From Spirosoma validum (lineage in GTDB: Bacteria > Bacteroidota > Bacteroidia > Cytophagales > Spirosomataceae): DNA of 64,000 nucleotides. The stretch is from positions 434,001 to 498,000 of the forward strand of contig NZ_JACXAA010000001.1 in the NCBI RefSeq assembly GCF_014699035.1, read 5' to 3'. The translations under genes were made by a program, and so were the position numbers. Below are positions 52,996 through 62,601 of this stretch, in pieces. The first letter of the stretch is position 1, and each line of letters begins with the position of its first letter. The notes under the pieces are model-generated. The model was not told the origin of the DNA. It did no database searches and was given only the letters and a program-made list of their open reading frames with translations.

Positions 52996-53562
52996 ATGCA
53001 GGACATTGAGCCCTTTTATGGCTGGGAAAAATATTATACGGCGTCGGAAGATGAGCAGTCGCCGTTCTATGAGCGGGAGTATAACATGCAGCAGTACGAG
53101 AACACGATCTACGGCTACTATATTCACCCCCTCTGGGATGAAATCGGCTCCGAAACGCTGTATTGCAAGATCCTCTTCGCCAATTATGATCGACAGTTCG
53201 TCGTAATCGAGCTGTTTGGTGAGTGGAACGATACGTTACACAACGACATCATGTACCTTAAACGACAGGTTATCGACCCGCTTATTCAGGAAGGTATCAA
53301 GTATTTTATCCTGATCAGTGAGAATATTCTCAACTTCCACGGGTCGGACGATAGCTACTATGAAGAGTGGTTTGAGGACGTAGAAGATGGGTGGATTGCG
53401 GCTATTCATTCGCCGGAGTTTATCGAACGGGAATGGAAAAAGTACCACCTGGATTATTACATCAATTTTGGCGGTACGCTCGACATTGCCAACTGGCGAA
53501 CACTTAAACCCGCGGGCTTATTTGAGTTAGTGAATAGTCTGATTGTCCGGCGGTTGGGGTGA
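52996..53562 (+). CDS. Conserved-looking hypothetical protein, 188 aa
   Basis: The product starts MQDIEPFYGWEKYYTASEDE. It is rich in Tyr, Trp, Asp and Glu, with no signal or membrane segment. The middle (ILFANYDRQFVVIELFGEWN, VIDPLIQEGIKYFILISENI, YYEEWFEDVEDGWIAAIHS) looks like a single alpha/beta domain. I do not recognise a family. Confidence 0.8.
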   Translation: MQDIEPFYGWEKYYTASEDEQSPFYEREYNMQQYENTIYGYYIHPLWDEIGSETLYCKILFANYDRQFVVIELFGEWNDTLHNDIMYLKRQVIDPLIQEGIKYFILISENILNFHGSDDSYYEEWFEDVEDGWIAAIHSPEFIEREWKKYHLDYYINFGGTLDIANWRTLKPAGLFELVNSLIVRRLG

Positions 53563-53693
53563 GATTAACGCAGGTACTGGGCAGTCATTTTTTACCTTTC
53601 TCCCCGCCTATTTACCCTACTTCCGTTTCTTTTTGGTTTTCCCGTTGATTCTAGTCAATTTTCGCTCCTTAGCAAAAACCCACAAGTAATCGT

Positions 53694-54173
53694 ATGGAAA
53701 GCAACGAAAAAGCAAAAGCCACCGAACAAGTACAGGCATCCAAAGCAACAGCCGCTGAAAAGCTCGAAGCGTTTAAGACGGAAGCGAGCCAGCATTTAGA
53801 TGCAGCAGCTACGCAACTTGACGAGATGAAAGACAAGTTGGTTGCGCAGGCTCAGGAATTTGGAAAAGATATTGATATCGATGGCTTAAAAGTAAAAGCA
53901 ACCGAGCATTTTGAGGCTGCTAAAGCTGCCACCGCCGAAAACTTAGCCAGTTTGCAGGCGCAGGCCGAAACAGCTTTTGCAGCAGCCTCAGCTAAAGCTG
54001 ATGAACTTTCGGACGTAGCTGAAGATAAGTTCGACGAAATGAAGGCCGAAGCAGCGGTTCAACTCGAAGCCGCTCAGGTTAAGTTGGATGAACTAAAGGC
54101 CGAAGCCTCGCTCCAGATTGAAGCGGCTAAAGAAAAAGCGAAAGCCGTTTGGAATCAGCTGTTTGGTGATTAG
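53694..54173 (+). CDS. LEA/apolipoprotein-like amphipathic helical repeat protein, 159 aa
   Basis: The product starts MESNEKAKATEQVQASKATA. Almost the whole chain is built from Ala, Glu, Lys and Asp in 11- to 13-residue helical repeats (AAATQLDEMKDKLVAQAQEF; AAQVKLDELKAEASLQIEAA). It is predicted to be one long amphipathic helix or coiled coil. Similar proteins protect membranes and proteins under stress or drying. There is no signal peptide. It is monocistronic with a terminator at 54189. Confidence 0.82.
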   Translation: MESNEKAKATEQVQASKATAAEKLEAFKTEASQHLDAAATQLDEMKDKLVAQAQEFGKDIDIDGLKVKATEHFEAAKAATAENLASLQAQAETAFAAASAKADELSDVAEDKFDEMKAEAAVQLEAAQVKLDELKAEASLQIEAAKEKAKAVWNQLFGD

Positions 54174-54188
54174 CTCTCTTTAATCAAC

Positions 54189-54236
54189 GTAACGAAAAAG
54201 CCAGCCTCTTTTACAGAAAGCTGGCTTTTTCGTTAC
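54189..54236. terminator. Bidirectional terminator between convergent genes
   Basis: Perfect 17-bp arms 54189-54205 and 54220-54236 contain GAAAAAGCCAGC / GCTGGCTTTTTC, with T-runs on both strands. Confidence 0.9.
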
Positions 54237-54239
54237 TTA

Positions 54240-54608
54240 TTACCCACGTTTTGGGCCGTGTGGTTTTCCTGGACCACCCGTGCTGCTGGGTGGGGGTGTT
54301 GCCGTACCGCTTCCCGGAGGAGTCGGTGGCGGTGTATGTGTACCGCTGTGTGGACCGGTAGCTGTTCCGCTATGAGGAGGCCCAGGAGGTGGCATTCCAG
54401 GACCGCCAGTTCCGCTATGCGGGGGCGTATGCGTTCCGCTGTGAGGGGGCGTAGCGGTGCCACTATGCGGCCCTGTTGCCGAACCTGACACAACCCCACC
54501 ACGAGCCGCTCCGCTCACTTCGTCGGGCGACAAGTCTGAACTTTTCGAGCAGGCATATGCCCCGAGTAACGCAGTAGCTACGCAACCCATCAGAATAAAT
54601 TTCTTCAT
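54240..54608 (-). CDS. Small lipoprotein with PHSGT repeats, 122 aa
   Basis: The lipoprotein signal is MKKFILMGCVATALLGAYA, then Cys20. The mature part from about residue 40 is a low-complexity chain with five PHSGT units, alternately joined by AT or HT plus Pro/Gly (PHSGTATPPHSGTHTPPHSG). The C-terminal end is GPGKPHGPKRG. Its His/Pro/Gly composition could bind metals or act as a flexible surface spacer; both are inference. The repeats are likely length-variable. Confidence 0.78.
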   Translation of the reverse strand: MKKFILMGCVATALLGAYACSKSSDLSPDEVSGAARGGVVSGSATGPHSGTATPPHSGTHTPPHSGTGGPGMPPPGPPHSGTATGPHSGTHTPPPTPPGSGTATPPPSSTGGPGKPHGPKRG

Positions 54609-55008
54609 TTAACCTGTTGTTTAGAGGTCTAACTTAAGAATGAAATAAGCTTTAGGAGAGAGTACGAAACTTAGGTATAGATCGTTGCAGTCCTGATCCA
54701 GCTTTAATCAAAAGTTAATCCATTGAGACTTAGCCGTTAGCTATCTGATAATGAATCCTTTCCTTTTGATGACACCTAAGTAATTATGCTCAAGAGACTT
54801 ATAGTAATTTTCCGTGTAAAATGATCGATTTAAATCAATATCAAATCGTTATCTGAGTTTCTTATTCAGAGCTGTCAATCTTTTCGGAAAACCCTGTATC
54901 AGTCTTTAGTTTACCATTATATTTTGACCAAGTACTTTTAAAAGTCTCTGCGAACGAAGGTGATATTCCTTCAGTAGATGTAGGCCATTATTGCATCGAT
55001 GATCGAAA
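54609..55008. other. Intergenic region upstream of thrB
   Basis: About 400 bp between divergent genes with no convincing frame. It should hold the promoter of the PHSGT lipoprotein on the minus strand. The thrB promoter begins right after it. Confidence 0.5.
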
Positions 55009-55038
55009 TTGATTTCCGCTTCCAAATCACTAGATTTG
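55009..55038 (+). promoter_or_regulatory. Bacteroidetes-type promoter of thrB
   Basis: TTG (55009-55011), 19 bases, then TAGATTTG (55031-55038) match the TTG-N19-TAnnTTTG consensus fully. Transcription would start near 55043, which places the GTG start at 55063 rather than the frame opening at 55009. Confidence 0.7.
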
Positions 55039-55062
55039 TGCTTTGTTGCTCCCTCTTCTAAC

Positions 55063-56013
55063 GTGGATTCAATTACTGTATTTGCCCCTGCAACCGTAGC
55101 AAACGTAGCCTGCGGATTTGATATTTTTGGTTTCGCCGTTGATAATCCTGGCGACCAGATTACCTTGACTCTCCGCGATGAGCCGGGTGTTCGGATTACG
55201 GACATCATTGGTGACGAAGGACGACTGCCCCGTGAGGCTTCCCGAAATACGGCAGGGATTGCGATCCAGACGTATCTTAAGCATATTAACAGAACCGACG
55301 TTGGCCTCGACGTTGTGTTGCATAAGCAAATGCCTCTTGGCAGCGGCCTGGGTTCCAGCGCAGCCAGTGCCGTAGCGGGCGTATATGCCGTTAACGAACT
55401 TCTGGGTCGACCGTTGCCCACGATAAAGTTGCTACCCTTTGCGATGGAGGGCGAACGAATTGCCTGTGGCTCTGCCCATGCCGATAACGTAGGGCCCTCT
55501 CTGCTAGGTGGTTTCGTAGTGGTCCGGAGTTACCATCCGCTGGACGTTATTCGCATCGATACCCCGGCCAATCTGTTCTGTACGCTCGTTCACCCCGATA
55601 TTGAAGTCAATACAAAAGATGCCCGGTTTATCCTTAAAAATGAGGTTTCGCTGAAAAATACGATTACGCAGATGGGCAACGTAGCGGGACTGATTGCGGG
55701 ATTGATGACGCCCGATTATGACCTTATCAGCCGTTCGCTGGTCGACGTAATTATTGAACCCGTGCGGGCTATTCTGATTCCAGAGTTCAACGAAGCCAAA
55801 CAAGCGGCTTTAGAAAATGGCGCGCTGGGTTGCAGCATTTCGGGGTCAGGTCCATCCATGTTTGCCCTCAGTCGCGATGCCCAGACCGCCGAGCAGGTTG
55901 GCGCGGCTATGCAACATGCCTTTTTGTCGGTTGGCATTACGAGTGAAGCCTACGTATCAAAAATCAATCGGGAAGGCCCTAAGGTGTTATCAGGCGAACC
56001 GGTTGTTCAATAG
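55063..56013 (+). CDS. thrB: Homoserine kinase (GHMP family)
   Basis: 316 residues from GTG 55063. The frame is open upstream, but the promoter and the family N-terminus (VDSITVFAPATVANVACGFD) fix the start. The ATP-binding GHMP motif is LPLGSGLGSSAASAVAG. The C-terminal part has GALGCSISGSGPSMFALSRD. It phosphorylates homoserine in threonine synthesis; thrA and thrC are not adjacent. The length is typical (about 310). Confidence 0.93.
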   Translation: MDSITVFAPATVANVACGFDIFGFAVDNPGDQITLTLRDEPGVRITDIIGDEGRLPREASRNTAGIAIQTYLKHINRTDVGLDVVLHKQMPLGSGLGSSAASAVAGVYAVNELLGRPLPTIKLLPFAMEGERIACGSAHADNVGPSLLGGFVVVRSYHPLDVIRIDTPANLFCTLVHPDIEVNTKDARFILKNEVSLKNTITQMGNVAGLIAGLMTPDYDLISRSLVDVIIEPVRAILIPEFNEAKQAALENGALGCSISGSGPSMFALSRDAQTAEQVGAAMQHAFLSVGITSEAYVSKINREGPKVLSGEPVVQ

Positions 56014-56123
56014 GTGGGTGCTACGTAATTGCTACAGCAGCGCAAAGAATTCTATATTTTTTAACTAATCTATCGATTTACACAATACGTTTGATTTCGT
56101 CCTGACCTTGCAATGGATTCGTT

Positions 56124-56840
56124 ATGAGACAGCTATCGTATTGGGCAAGTACGCATACCAAGCTGGCGATCCTGTTCATCGTACTGATCGAAATATTAAA
56201 AAACTGGGCAGGATTTCGTTTTGGTTATCGCTTTTTACCGGCTCTACCACTACCTGTTATTGAACTCGTTGTATTGGGTATCGTTACAGGAGTGCTTCTC
56301 ATCGAAACCAAGTATAGTGATCAGATAAACGTACCTTTTCTGTCAAAAGCGGATCGATACCAGCTGCGAACACGTAGTACATTTTGCCTGTTTATGGCAA
56401 GTTTCCTTCTCTTTATCGTATTAGGGAATCGATTTCACTATTTTTTATCTCCCCAGCCAGGCGATTTTACCGTTCAGGCAAGTGTGAATCGGGTAGAGCG
56501 CTTTTCTTATGAATCGAAGGACAGCAGTACAATCGATGATGTCCAGAAAACACGTCCATTAACACGTAAAGTGCTACGCAAAGAACAGCAATTGGCTAAG
56601 TATAAACATGCTCAGCGCCCAAAGGAGAAAAGCACGGGTGCTTATATTCTTTTGTTTCTACTCGGGGTTGGCCTGGCGTTGTTAGGTTCTGGGTTAGCCT
56701 GCCAATTAGCCTGTGCGGGTCAGGGCGTTGCCGCTGTATTGGTCGGTCTTGTATCCCTGGGCTGCTTGGTTGGTGGTATCTATTTTCTAGTAAAAGCGAT
56801 AATACGTAAACCATCTTCATCGACGGTTCCGAGAAATTAA
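56124..56840 (+). CDS. Membrane protein of unknown function, 238 aa
   Basis: The product starts MRQLSYWASTHTKLAILFIV. About five membrane segments are visible: two near the N-terminus (LAILFIVLIEILKNWAGF; LPLPVIELVVLGIVTGVLLI), one mid-chain (FCLFMASFLLFIVLGNRF), and a small-residue-rich pair near the end (ILLFLLGVGLALLGSGLACQ; GVAAVLVGLVSLGCLVGGIY). Between them is a charged loop. A TACGTTTG element (TAnnTTTG) lies at 56086. I do not recognise a family. Confidence 0.75.
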   Translation: MRQLSYWASTHTKLAILFIVLIEILKNWAGFRFGYRFLPALPLPVIELVVLGIVTGVLLIETKYSDQINVPFLSKADRYQLRTRSTFCLFMASFLLFIVLGNRFHYFLSPQPGDFTVQASVNRVERFSYESKDSSTIDDVQKTRPLTRKVLRKEQQLAKYKHAQRPKEKSTGAYILLFLLGVGLALLGSGLACQLACAGQGVAAVLVGLVSLGCLVGGIYFLVKAIIRKPSSSTVPRN

Positions 56841-56912
56841 TGACTATCTGTTCATAGCAATGGGTGCGTTTTTCGTTATAGCGGCAGATTACTACCCGCC
56901 GTCAGTCTGTTT

Positions 56913-59351
56913 ATGCGTATTTGCTCAGTTCTTCTAGTTGCTTTCCTTTTCTCAGTTATCCCTGTTTCTGGTCAATCCATTGATGCCGCTGAGCGGTATG
57001 CGATCATTCCGTATCCCGCTCAGCTCGAACCCCGCGCGGGCGCATTTATTCTCAGCCCTACAACAACGATTATGGTTCCGTTCGGGCAACCTGACCTTAA
57101 AATGCTTGTTGAAGCATTTGCGCACCAGATTAACCAGAGCAGTGGTTTATCTATACCCATAACGAACCTTAACAAAACCACACCATCCGGAAATCTGATT
57201 CAATTCCTGCCCTTACGGGATACGACCCTTGGCGATGAAGGTTACCGGCTTGACATAACCGAAAGACTTGTTACGGTAGAAGCAAATCATCCCAAGGGAT
57301 TTTTCTACGCGATCCAGACACTCTACCAACTTCTTCCGCCTAAGGTGCTGCGCAAGGTACAGATAGTAGAGGGCATAAGTCCTTTAGCAGAAACTAGCGC
57401 TCCCCATGTCACTAGCCTCCTGCCCCCTGCTCTAAGCATCCCTGCCTGTCGGATTCAGGATCGGCCCCGTTACGTATATCGTGGTATGGATCTTGACGTT
57501 AGCCGCCATTTTTTTTCCGTGGCTTTTGTCAAGAAATATCTTGATCTGATGGCTCTGCATAAGTTTAATACGTTCCACTGGCATCTGACAGATGATCAGG
57601 GCTGGCGAATTGAAATCAAAAAGTATCCGAGACTAACCCAAGTGGGATCACACCGGCGCGAGACCATTGTGGGTCACTATGATGATCATGACCCACAGGT
57701 GTTTGATGGGAAACCGTATGGTGGTTTTTACACACAGGATGAAATTAGGGAGGTCGTTCAGTATGCCGCCACAAAATACATCACAGTTGTACCCGAAATC
57801 GAACTACCGGGTCATGCCATGGCGGCTTTGGCTTCTTACCCTGATTTAGGTTGTTCGCCACGCTCACTTAAAGGTGAAACCTACCAGGTAGCCACCAAAT
57901 GGGGCGTGTTCGATGATGTTTTCTGTCCAACTGAAAAAACTTTTACGTTTCTTCAGGACGTATTGACGGAAGTTATAGCGCTCTTTCCGGGTAAATACAT
58001 TCATATTGGCGGTGATGAATGTCCGAAGGCAGTATGGCGCAAAAACGCCTATTGCCAGCAGTTGATCAAACGGTTGCATTTGAAAAACGAACATGGCTTA
58101 CAGAGTTATTTCATCAAACGCATTGATCAGTTCGTTACGTCGAAAGGGCGTCGGATTATTGGCTGGGATGAAATTCTGGAGGGGGCCGGGCCAACGACTC
58201 GGTTGTCACCCAATGCTACCGTAATGAGTTGGCGGGGTATAAAAGGCGGCATTGAAGCGGCTCGTCAGCGTCACGACGTAATCATGACACCCAGTCCGTT
58301 CTGCTATTTCGATTACTACCAGGGCGACCCAGCCCAGGAACCCACGGCTTTTGGTGGCTCACTGCCGCTAGAGAAAGTATACTCCTACAACCCGACCCCC
58401 ACCGAATTGACGCCTGAACAAGCTACGCATATTTTGGGTGCACAGGGTAACATCTGGACTGAGTACATTGATTCGCCCGAGCAGGCGGAATACATGCTCT
58501 GGCCACGGGCAGCTGCGCTGGCAGAAGTTGTCTGGACACCGCAGGCCCAACGAAATTACGATGCGTTTGCCCGGCGTATACCCACCCATTTTGAGCGGCT
58601 GACGAATCTGAATGTCAATTACGCCCGAACGTTTTACGACGCATTTCCATTAGCTAAACCGACCGCAGATGGAAAGGTCGAAGTAACGCTTTCTACGAAG
58701 CAACCGCCATCTATTATTCCGGAAATTCGCTATACGCTGGATGGGAGCATTCCTTCGGGAAAGTCCCCTCTGTATGAAAAACCGATCGTGCTGGAAAAAT
58801 CAACGACCATTCGAACCGCTACGTTCAAGGATGGTAAACCACTGAGCCAGCTTGCCAAAATAGAAAAAGACTATCTCGTTTCGAAAGCTACCGGTAAGTC
58901 TTACACGCTCCTGAATGCGCCGACAGGCAATCGGCCAGACAAGAATTATAGTCTGACCGACGGCACGACCGGTGGTACAGGCGGGTACGAAATAGCCGGA
59001 ATCGTTACGTTTACGAACGACCTAAATGCGGTAATCGATCTGGGATTATCGCAACCGGTCGAACGTGTTCGGATCGGTTTTCTGAAGTATACGGCCCGGA
59101 ATGTATGCCTGCCGAAACAAGTCGAGATTTCTGTTTCGGAAGATGGAACGACGTTCACCCCCGTTCTGACGGCAAAAACCAATGCCGCCGAAAACGGTAA
59201 GCGAGCCTTTGTCCGTCTTCCATTCGATTTTACATCGACAACGGCCCGCTACGTTCGCATCATCGCCCGGAATGTCGGCAAAGTTCCGGCAGGACTGCGA
59301 AACCCTGGCAAAGCGGCCAAACTGGCCATCGATGAAATTGAAGTACGATAA
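56913..59351 (+). CDS. GH20 beta-N-acetylhexosaminidase
   Basis: 812 residues with a signal peptide (MRICSVLLVAFLFSVIPVSG). A GH20b N-terminal domain (about 30-180) precedes the GH20 barrel (from about 185: RGMDLDVSRHFFSVAF; HWHLTDDQGWRIEIKKYPRL). The catalytic pair is Asp368-Glu369 in HIGGDECPKAVW. A C-terminal part has a chitobiase-type domain (about 590-660) and an F5/8-type discoidin-like domain at the end (VEISVSEDGTTFTPVLT; RYVRIIARN). It removes terminal GlcNAc/GalNAc from chitin or glycans in the periplasm or outside. Confidence 0.94.
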   Translation: MRICSVLLVAFLFSVIPVSGQSIDAAERYAIIPYPAQLEPRAGAFILSPTTTIMVPFGQPDLKMLVEAFAHQINQSSGLSIPITNLNKTTPSGNLIQFLPLRDTTLGDEGYRLDITERLVTVEANHPKGFFYAIQTLYQLLPPKVLRKVQIVEGISPLAETSAPHVTSLLPPALSIPACRIQDRPRYVYRGMDLDVSRHFFSVAFVKKYLDLMALHKFNTFHWHLTDDQGWRIEIKKYPRLTQVGSHRRETIVGHYDDHDPQVFDGKPYGGFYTQDEIREVVQYAATKYITVVPEIELPGHAMAALASYPDLGCSPRSLKGETYQVATKWGVFDDVFCPTEKTFTFLQDVLTEVIALFPGKYIHIGGDECPKAVWRKNAYCQQLIKRLHLKNEHGLQSYFIKRIDQFVTSKGRRIIGWDEILEGAGPTTRLSPNATVMSWRGIKGGIEAARQRHDVIMTPSPFCYFDYYQGDPAQEPTAFGGSLPLEKVYSYNPTPTELTPEQATHILGAQGNIWTEYIDSPEQAEYMLWPRAAALAEVVWTPQAQRNYDAFARRIPTHFERLTNLNVNYARTFYDAFPLAKPTADGKVEVTLSTKQPPSIIPEIRYTLDGSIPSGKSPLYEKPIVLEKSTTIRTATFKDGKPLSQLAKIEKDYLVSKATGKSYTLLNAPTGNRPDKNYSLTDGTTGGTGGYEIAGIVTFTNDLNAVIDLGLSQPVERVRIGFLKYTARNVCLPKQVEISVSEDGTTFTPVLTAKTNAAENGKRAFVRLPFDFTSTTARYVRIIARNVGKVPAGLRNPGKAAKLAIDEIEVR

Positions 59352-59581
59352 AGGATTATTCGCTTTTAGAACACCTTGTCTTTGCGAATAGCTATGGAGC
59401 TGATTAGTTAGATCAGCGGATACACTTCACCCACATATAGAACCACCTGTGTAAAATTGACGAGCGTTGATACGGTTATCGACTACATTTCAGTCACTTG
59501 TCCTGTATCCATTAATCTATGGCATCACTGGGTATATAACAAGGCTACTAGTTTGTAATCACCTTTACGTCTCATCAGGTC

Positions 59582-60751
59582 ATGTTCAGAAAAAAAACAG
59601 AGGTTAGCAGCAAGCCGCCCAAAGCTAAAAAATCCGCCCTTCGGGAATGGTTCGACTCCGTGCTGTTTGCCGTTATAGCCGCTACGTTAATCCGATTTTT
59701 TACGGTCGAAGCGTTTGCCATTCCAACCCCTTCGATGGAAAACAGCCTGATGGTCGGTGATTTTCTGTTCGTCAGCAAACTTCACTACGGTGTTCGCACT
59801 CCCAAAACCCCGTTACAAATCCCGCTCACACACCAAAAAATATGGGGCACCGATATTCCGTCCTATAGTACGGCGATTCAGCTTCTGATTTTCAGACTGC
59901 CCGGTTTTTCGCGGGTGAAAAACGGCGATGCTGTCGTGTTTAATTATCCTCCGCCTAAAGCCGGAGAACCCGCCTACCCAACCGATTTAAAAACAAACTT
60001 TATCAAGCGGTGTATCGGTATTCCAGGCGATGTGCTGGAAATCCGCCAGGAGCAGGTTTATATTAATGGAAAGGTATTGACCACGCCAACCCGATCCGAA
60101 ACAACGTATTTCGTAAAAACCACCGAAGTTCTTGACGAACGCTTTTTCCGAAAGTATGACATCGTTAACGATTTCAAATCAGCGGAAGGTCCGTTCATCA
60201 ACTGGCAGCCACTGGAGGTATATAACGATTCGGCCAAAATAGCTACTCTGGTTGGTTACCGGGTCAACATGACTGAAGACGTACTGGCCAAATTCAAGGA
60301 ATTCGATTGGGTCAAAGGCATTGAACCTATAACGGAGCAGCCAGGACAAACTGGGCCTGGTATTTACGGTAGTTCAGTGTATCCGTGGAATCAAGATAAT
60401 TTTGGCCCACTTACCGTTCCTAAAGAAGGGGCGACAATTCCGATCAATAAACAAACCATTGCATTGTATGGGCAGCTTATTAAAGCGTATGAAGCAAACG
60501 ACAACGTAGTGGTTACTCCAGCCAGCATCCAGATTAATGATCAACTCATTACGTCGTACACCTTTAAGCAGAATTATTATTTCATGATGGGCGATAACCG
60601 CCATAATTCTGAAGATTCCCGCTATTGGGGTTTTGTCCCCGAAGATCATATCGTTGGGAAAGCCGTGTTTGTATGGATGTCAATTGACCCTGTTCCAGCC
60701 GATATATGGCACAAAATTCGCTGGAACCGCGTGTTTCGTCTGGTTGATTAG
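59582..60751 (+). CDS. lepB: Signal peptidase I
   Basis: 389 residues. A single membrane helix lies near 25-42 ([20 protein letters not shown]). The catalytic Ser51 is in [14 protein letters not shown] and Lys142 is in [17 protein letters not shown]. The end box is [20 protein letters not shown]. It cleaves Sec signal peptides at the outer face of the inner membrane. A large insertion between the catalytic Lys and the end box is usual in Bacteroidetes LepB. Confidence 0.95.
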   Translation: MFRKKTEVSSKPPKAKKSALREWFDSVLFAVIAATLIRFFTVEAFAIPTPSMENSLMVGDFLFVSKLHYGVRTPKTPLQIPLTHQKIWGTDIPSYSTAIQLLIFRLPGFSRVKNGDAVVFNYPPPKAGEPAYPTDLKTNFIKRCIGIPGDVLEIRQEQVYINGKVLTTPTRSETTYFVKTTEVLDERFFRKYDIVNDFKSAEGPFINWQPLEVYNDSAKIATLVGYRVNMTEDVLAKFKEFDWVKGIEPITEQPGQTGPGIYGSSVYPWNQDNFGPLTVPKEGATIPINKQTIALYGQLIKAYEANDNVVVTPASIQINDQLITSYTFKQNYYFMMGDNRHNSEDSRYWGFVPEDHIVGKAVFVWMSIDPVPADIWHKIRWNRVFRLVD

Positions 60752-61001
60752 ATATCACCAACAAATTATCCTCTATCTTCAGTTAATTATCCATATAGCA
60801 GGGGTTTCCCACTGTCCATTAGTAGTTATCAACACTGGATTGTGGAAAACTCCTGTTTCTTTTTACCGGAAGATCCCTTTACACAACTGCTCTCAAACGC
60901 TGAATTTTGATATTCAGCCATAACGAAGAACTACGTTTTTAGACGTAGTTACTTGCTTTTCTGCCCGATTGGCCGCTTCTTGTAGCTATATCTTCTTCTT
61001 C

Positions 61002-62486
61002 ATGGCAGAAAACCTACCGAACTCTGTTTCGACGACCGATGGAGTCGCGGAACCAACTGAATTCAACCGCTCGCTCAGTTTAATCGACTCCACGCTCATA
61101 GTGTCAGGTTCGATGATTGGATCGGGGGTTTTTATTGTTTCGGCCGATATGGCACGTAACCTTGGCTCGTCGGGCTGGCTACTGATGCTTTGGGTACTGA
61201 CGGGTTTACTGACCGTTGCAGCCGCACTTAGTTATGGCGAACTGGCAGGCATGATGCCGAAAGCGGGTGGGCAATACATTTATATTCAGCGGGCGTTTGG
61301 CAAATTAACAGGCTTCGTATATGGCTGGACCGTGTTCATGGTTATTCAGACCGGTACGATTGCCGCCGTAGCCGTGGCCTTTACAAAATATACGGCCGTT
61401 TTTATCCCCGCTCTTGGTCCCGATAACGTACTGATGGCACTCGGTCCGATTAAAATTACGTTGGGATCACTTTTCGCCATCTCCAGTCTGGTGCTGATCA
61501 CCTGGCTAAACAGTCGGGGTGTACAGAGCGGCAAACTGATTCAGAACGTATTTACGTCAGCTAAATTAATTGCCTTGCTGGGCCTGATTGTGATCGGTAT
61601 TGCGCTCGGCCTGAGCAGCGGTCTGCTGTCGGCTAATCTCACCAATGCCTGGGAGGCTACTTTTACTTCTACAACGGGCGAAGTGGTCCCACTGGCGGGG
61701 ATCGCGCTGGTACTGGCCTTTGGTACGTCGATGGTTGGGTCGTTATTCTCGGCAGATTCGTGGAACAACGTAACGTTCATCGCGGGAGAAATCAAGAATC
61801 CTCGCCGGAATATACCGTTGGCGTTGTTCTTTGGAACGCTGATTGTTACAACGATTTATTTCCTGGCCAACATTTCTTACCTCTCCTTATTGCCACTGAA
61901 AGGTTCACCAGTCGCCACCGACATTGTGGGTCGGGGTATTCAGTTCGCCGAAGCCGATCGTGTGGCAACAGCCGCCGTCTCGACCATTTTTGGCAACGTA
62001 GCCGTAGCGTTTATGGCTGCCCTGATCATGGTTTCGACCTTTGGCTGTAATAATGGTTTGATTCTGGCGGGTGCACGGCTTTATTATGCAATGGCGAAAG
62101 ATGGGTTATTCCTGAAACAAGCTTCGCACCTAAATCAGAACGCTGTGCCAGGACGGGCCTTATGGCTGCAATGCATCTGGGCATCGTTACTCTGTCTATC
62201 AGGCAAATACGGCGACTTACTGGATTACTGCACGTTTGCATCGCTATGCTTTTACATCATTACGATCATAGGCTTGTTCAGGCTCCGACGTATCGAGCCC
62301 AATACGGAGCGGCCTTATCGAGCGTTTGGCTATCCCCTCGTACCAGCTCTGTATATCATCGCGGGATTAACGATTTGCGCGATCCTGCTTTATACCAAAA
62401 CCTTCAATACGGGTATGGGTTTACTGATTGCAGGTTTGGGCATCCCCGTCTACTTCCTGACAAAACGCGGTCAGCAGACAACATAG
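61002..62486 (+). CDS. APC-family amino acid permease
   Basis: 494 residues from ATG 61002. The frame is open from 60969 but without a matching family segment. There are twelve membrane segments with the APC signature (STLIVSGSMIGSGVFIVSAD; GELAGMMPKAGGQYIYIQRA; GWTVFMVIQTGTIAAVAVAF). It resembles LAT-type antiporters (YfnA/SteT). The likely substrate is a neutral amino acid, not determined. The 218-bp gap before it holds no gene. Confidence 0.92.
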   Translation: MAENLPNSVSTTDGVAEPTEFNRSLSLIDSTLIVSGSMIGSGVFIVSADMARNLGSSGWLLMLWVLTGLLTVAAALSYGELAGMMPKAGGQYIYIQRAFGKLTGFVYGWTVFMVIQTGTIAAVAVAFTKYTAVFIPALGPDNVLMALGPIKITLGSLFAISSLVLITWLNSRGVQSGKLIQNVFTSAKLIALLGLIVIGIALGLSSGLLSANLTNAWEATFTSTTGEVVPLAGIALVLAFGTSMVGSLFSADSWNNVTFIAGEIKNPRRNIPLALFFGTLIVTTIYFLANISYLSLLPLKGSPVATDIVGRGIQFAEADRVATAAVSTIFGNVAVAFMAALIMVSTFGCNNGLILAGARLYYAMAKDGLFLKQASHLNQNAVPGRALWLQCIWASLLCLSGKYGDLLDYCTFASLCFYIITIIGLFRLRRIEPNTERPYRAFGYPLVPALYIIAGLTICAILLYTKTFNTGMGLLIAGLGIPVYFLTKRGQQTT

Positions 62487-62542
62487 TTTTTCCTGACTTT
62501 TAAGTCAGGAAGCTGACTGATTAATTGTGACGCTACTACCTT

Positions 62543-62591
62543 AAATAAAAAAGTCCGGAACACGATTAACGTGTTCCGGACTTTTTTATTT
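62543..62591. terminator. Bidirectional terminator
   Basis: AAAAAAGTCCGGAACACG pairs with CGTGTTCCGGACTTTTTT (arms 62543-62564 and 62570-62591). It sits between the convergent APC permease and nuclease genes. Confidence 0.92.
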
Positions 62592-62601
62592 ACCCTGGCT
62601 A

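Noticed and set aside
53694-54173. LEA-like protein considered as an eighth member of the array family
   Set aside because: It lacks the LIDxWL core and consists of continuous Ala/Glu/Lys repeats.
60752-61001. TTATCAACA and TGTGGAAAA words resembling DnaA boxes
   Set aside because: Each has mismatches to TTATCCACA, there is no cluster, no dnaA or AT-rich unwinding element nearby, so an origin is not supported.
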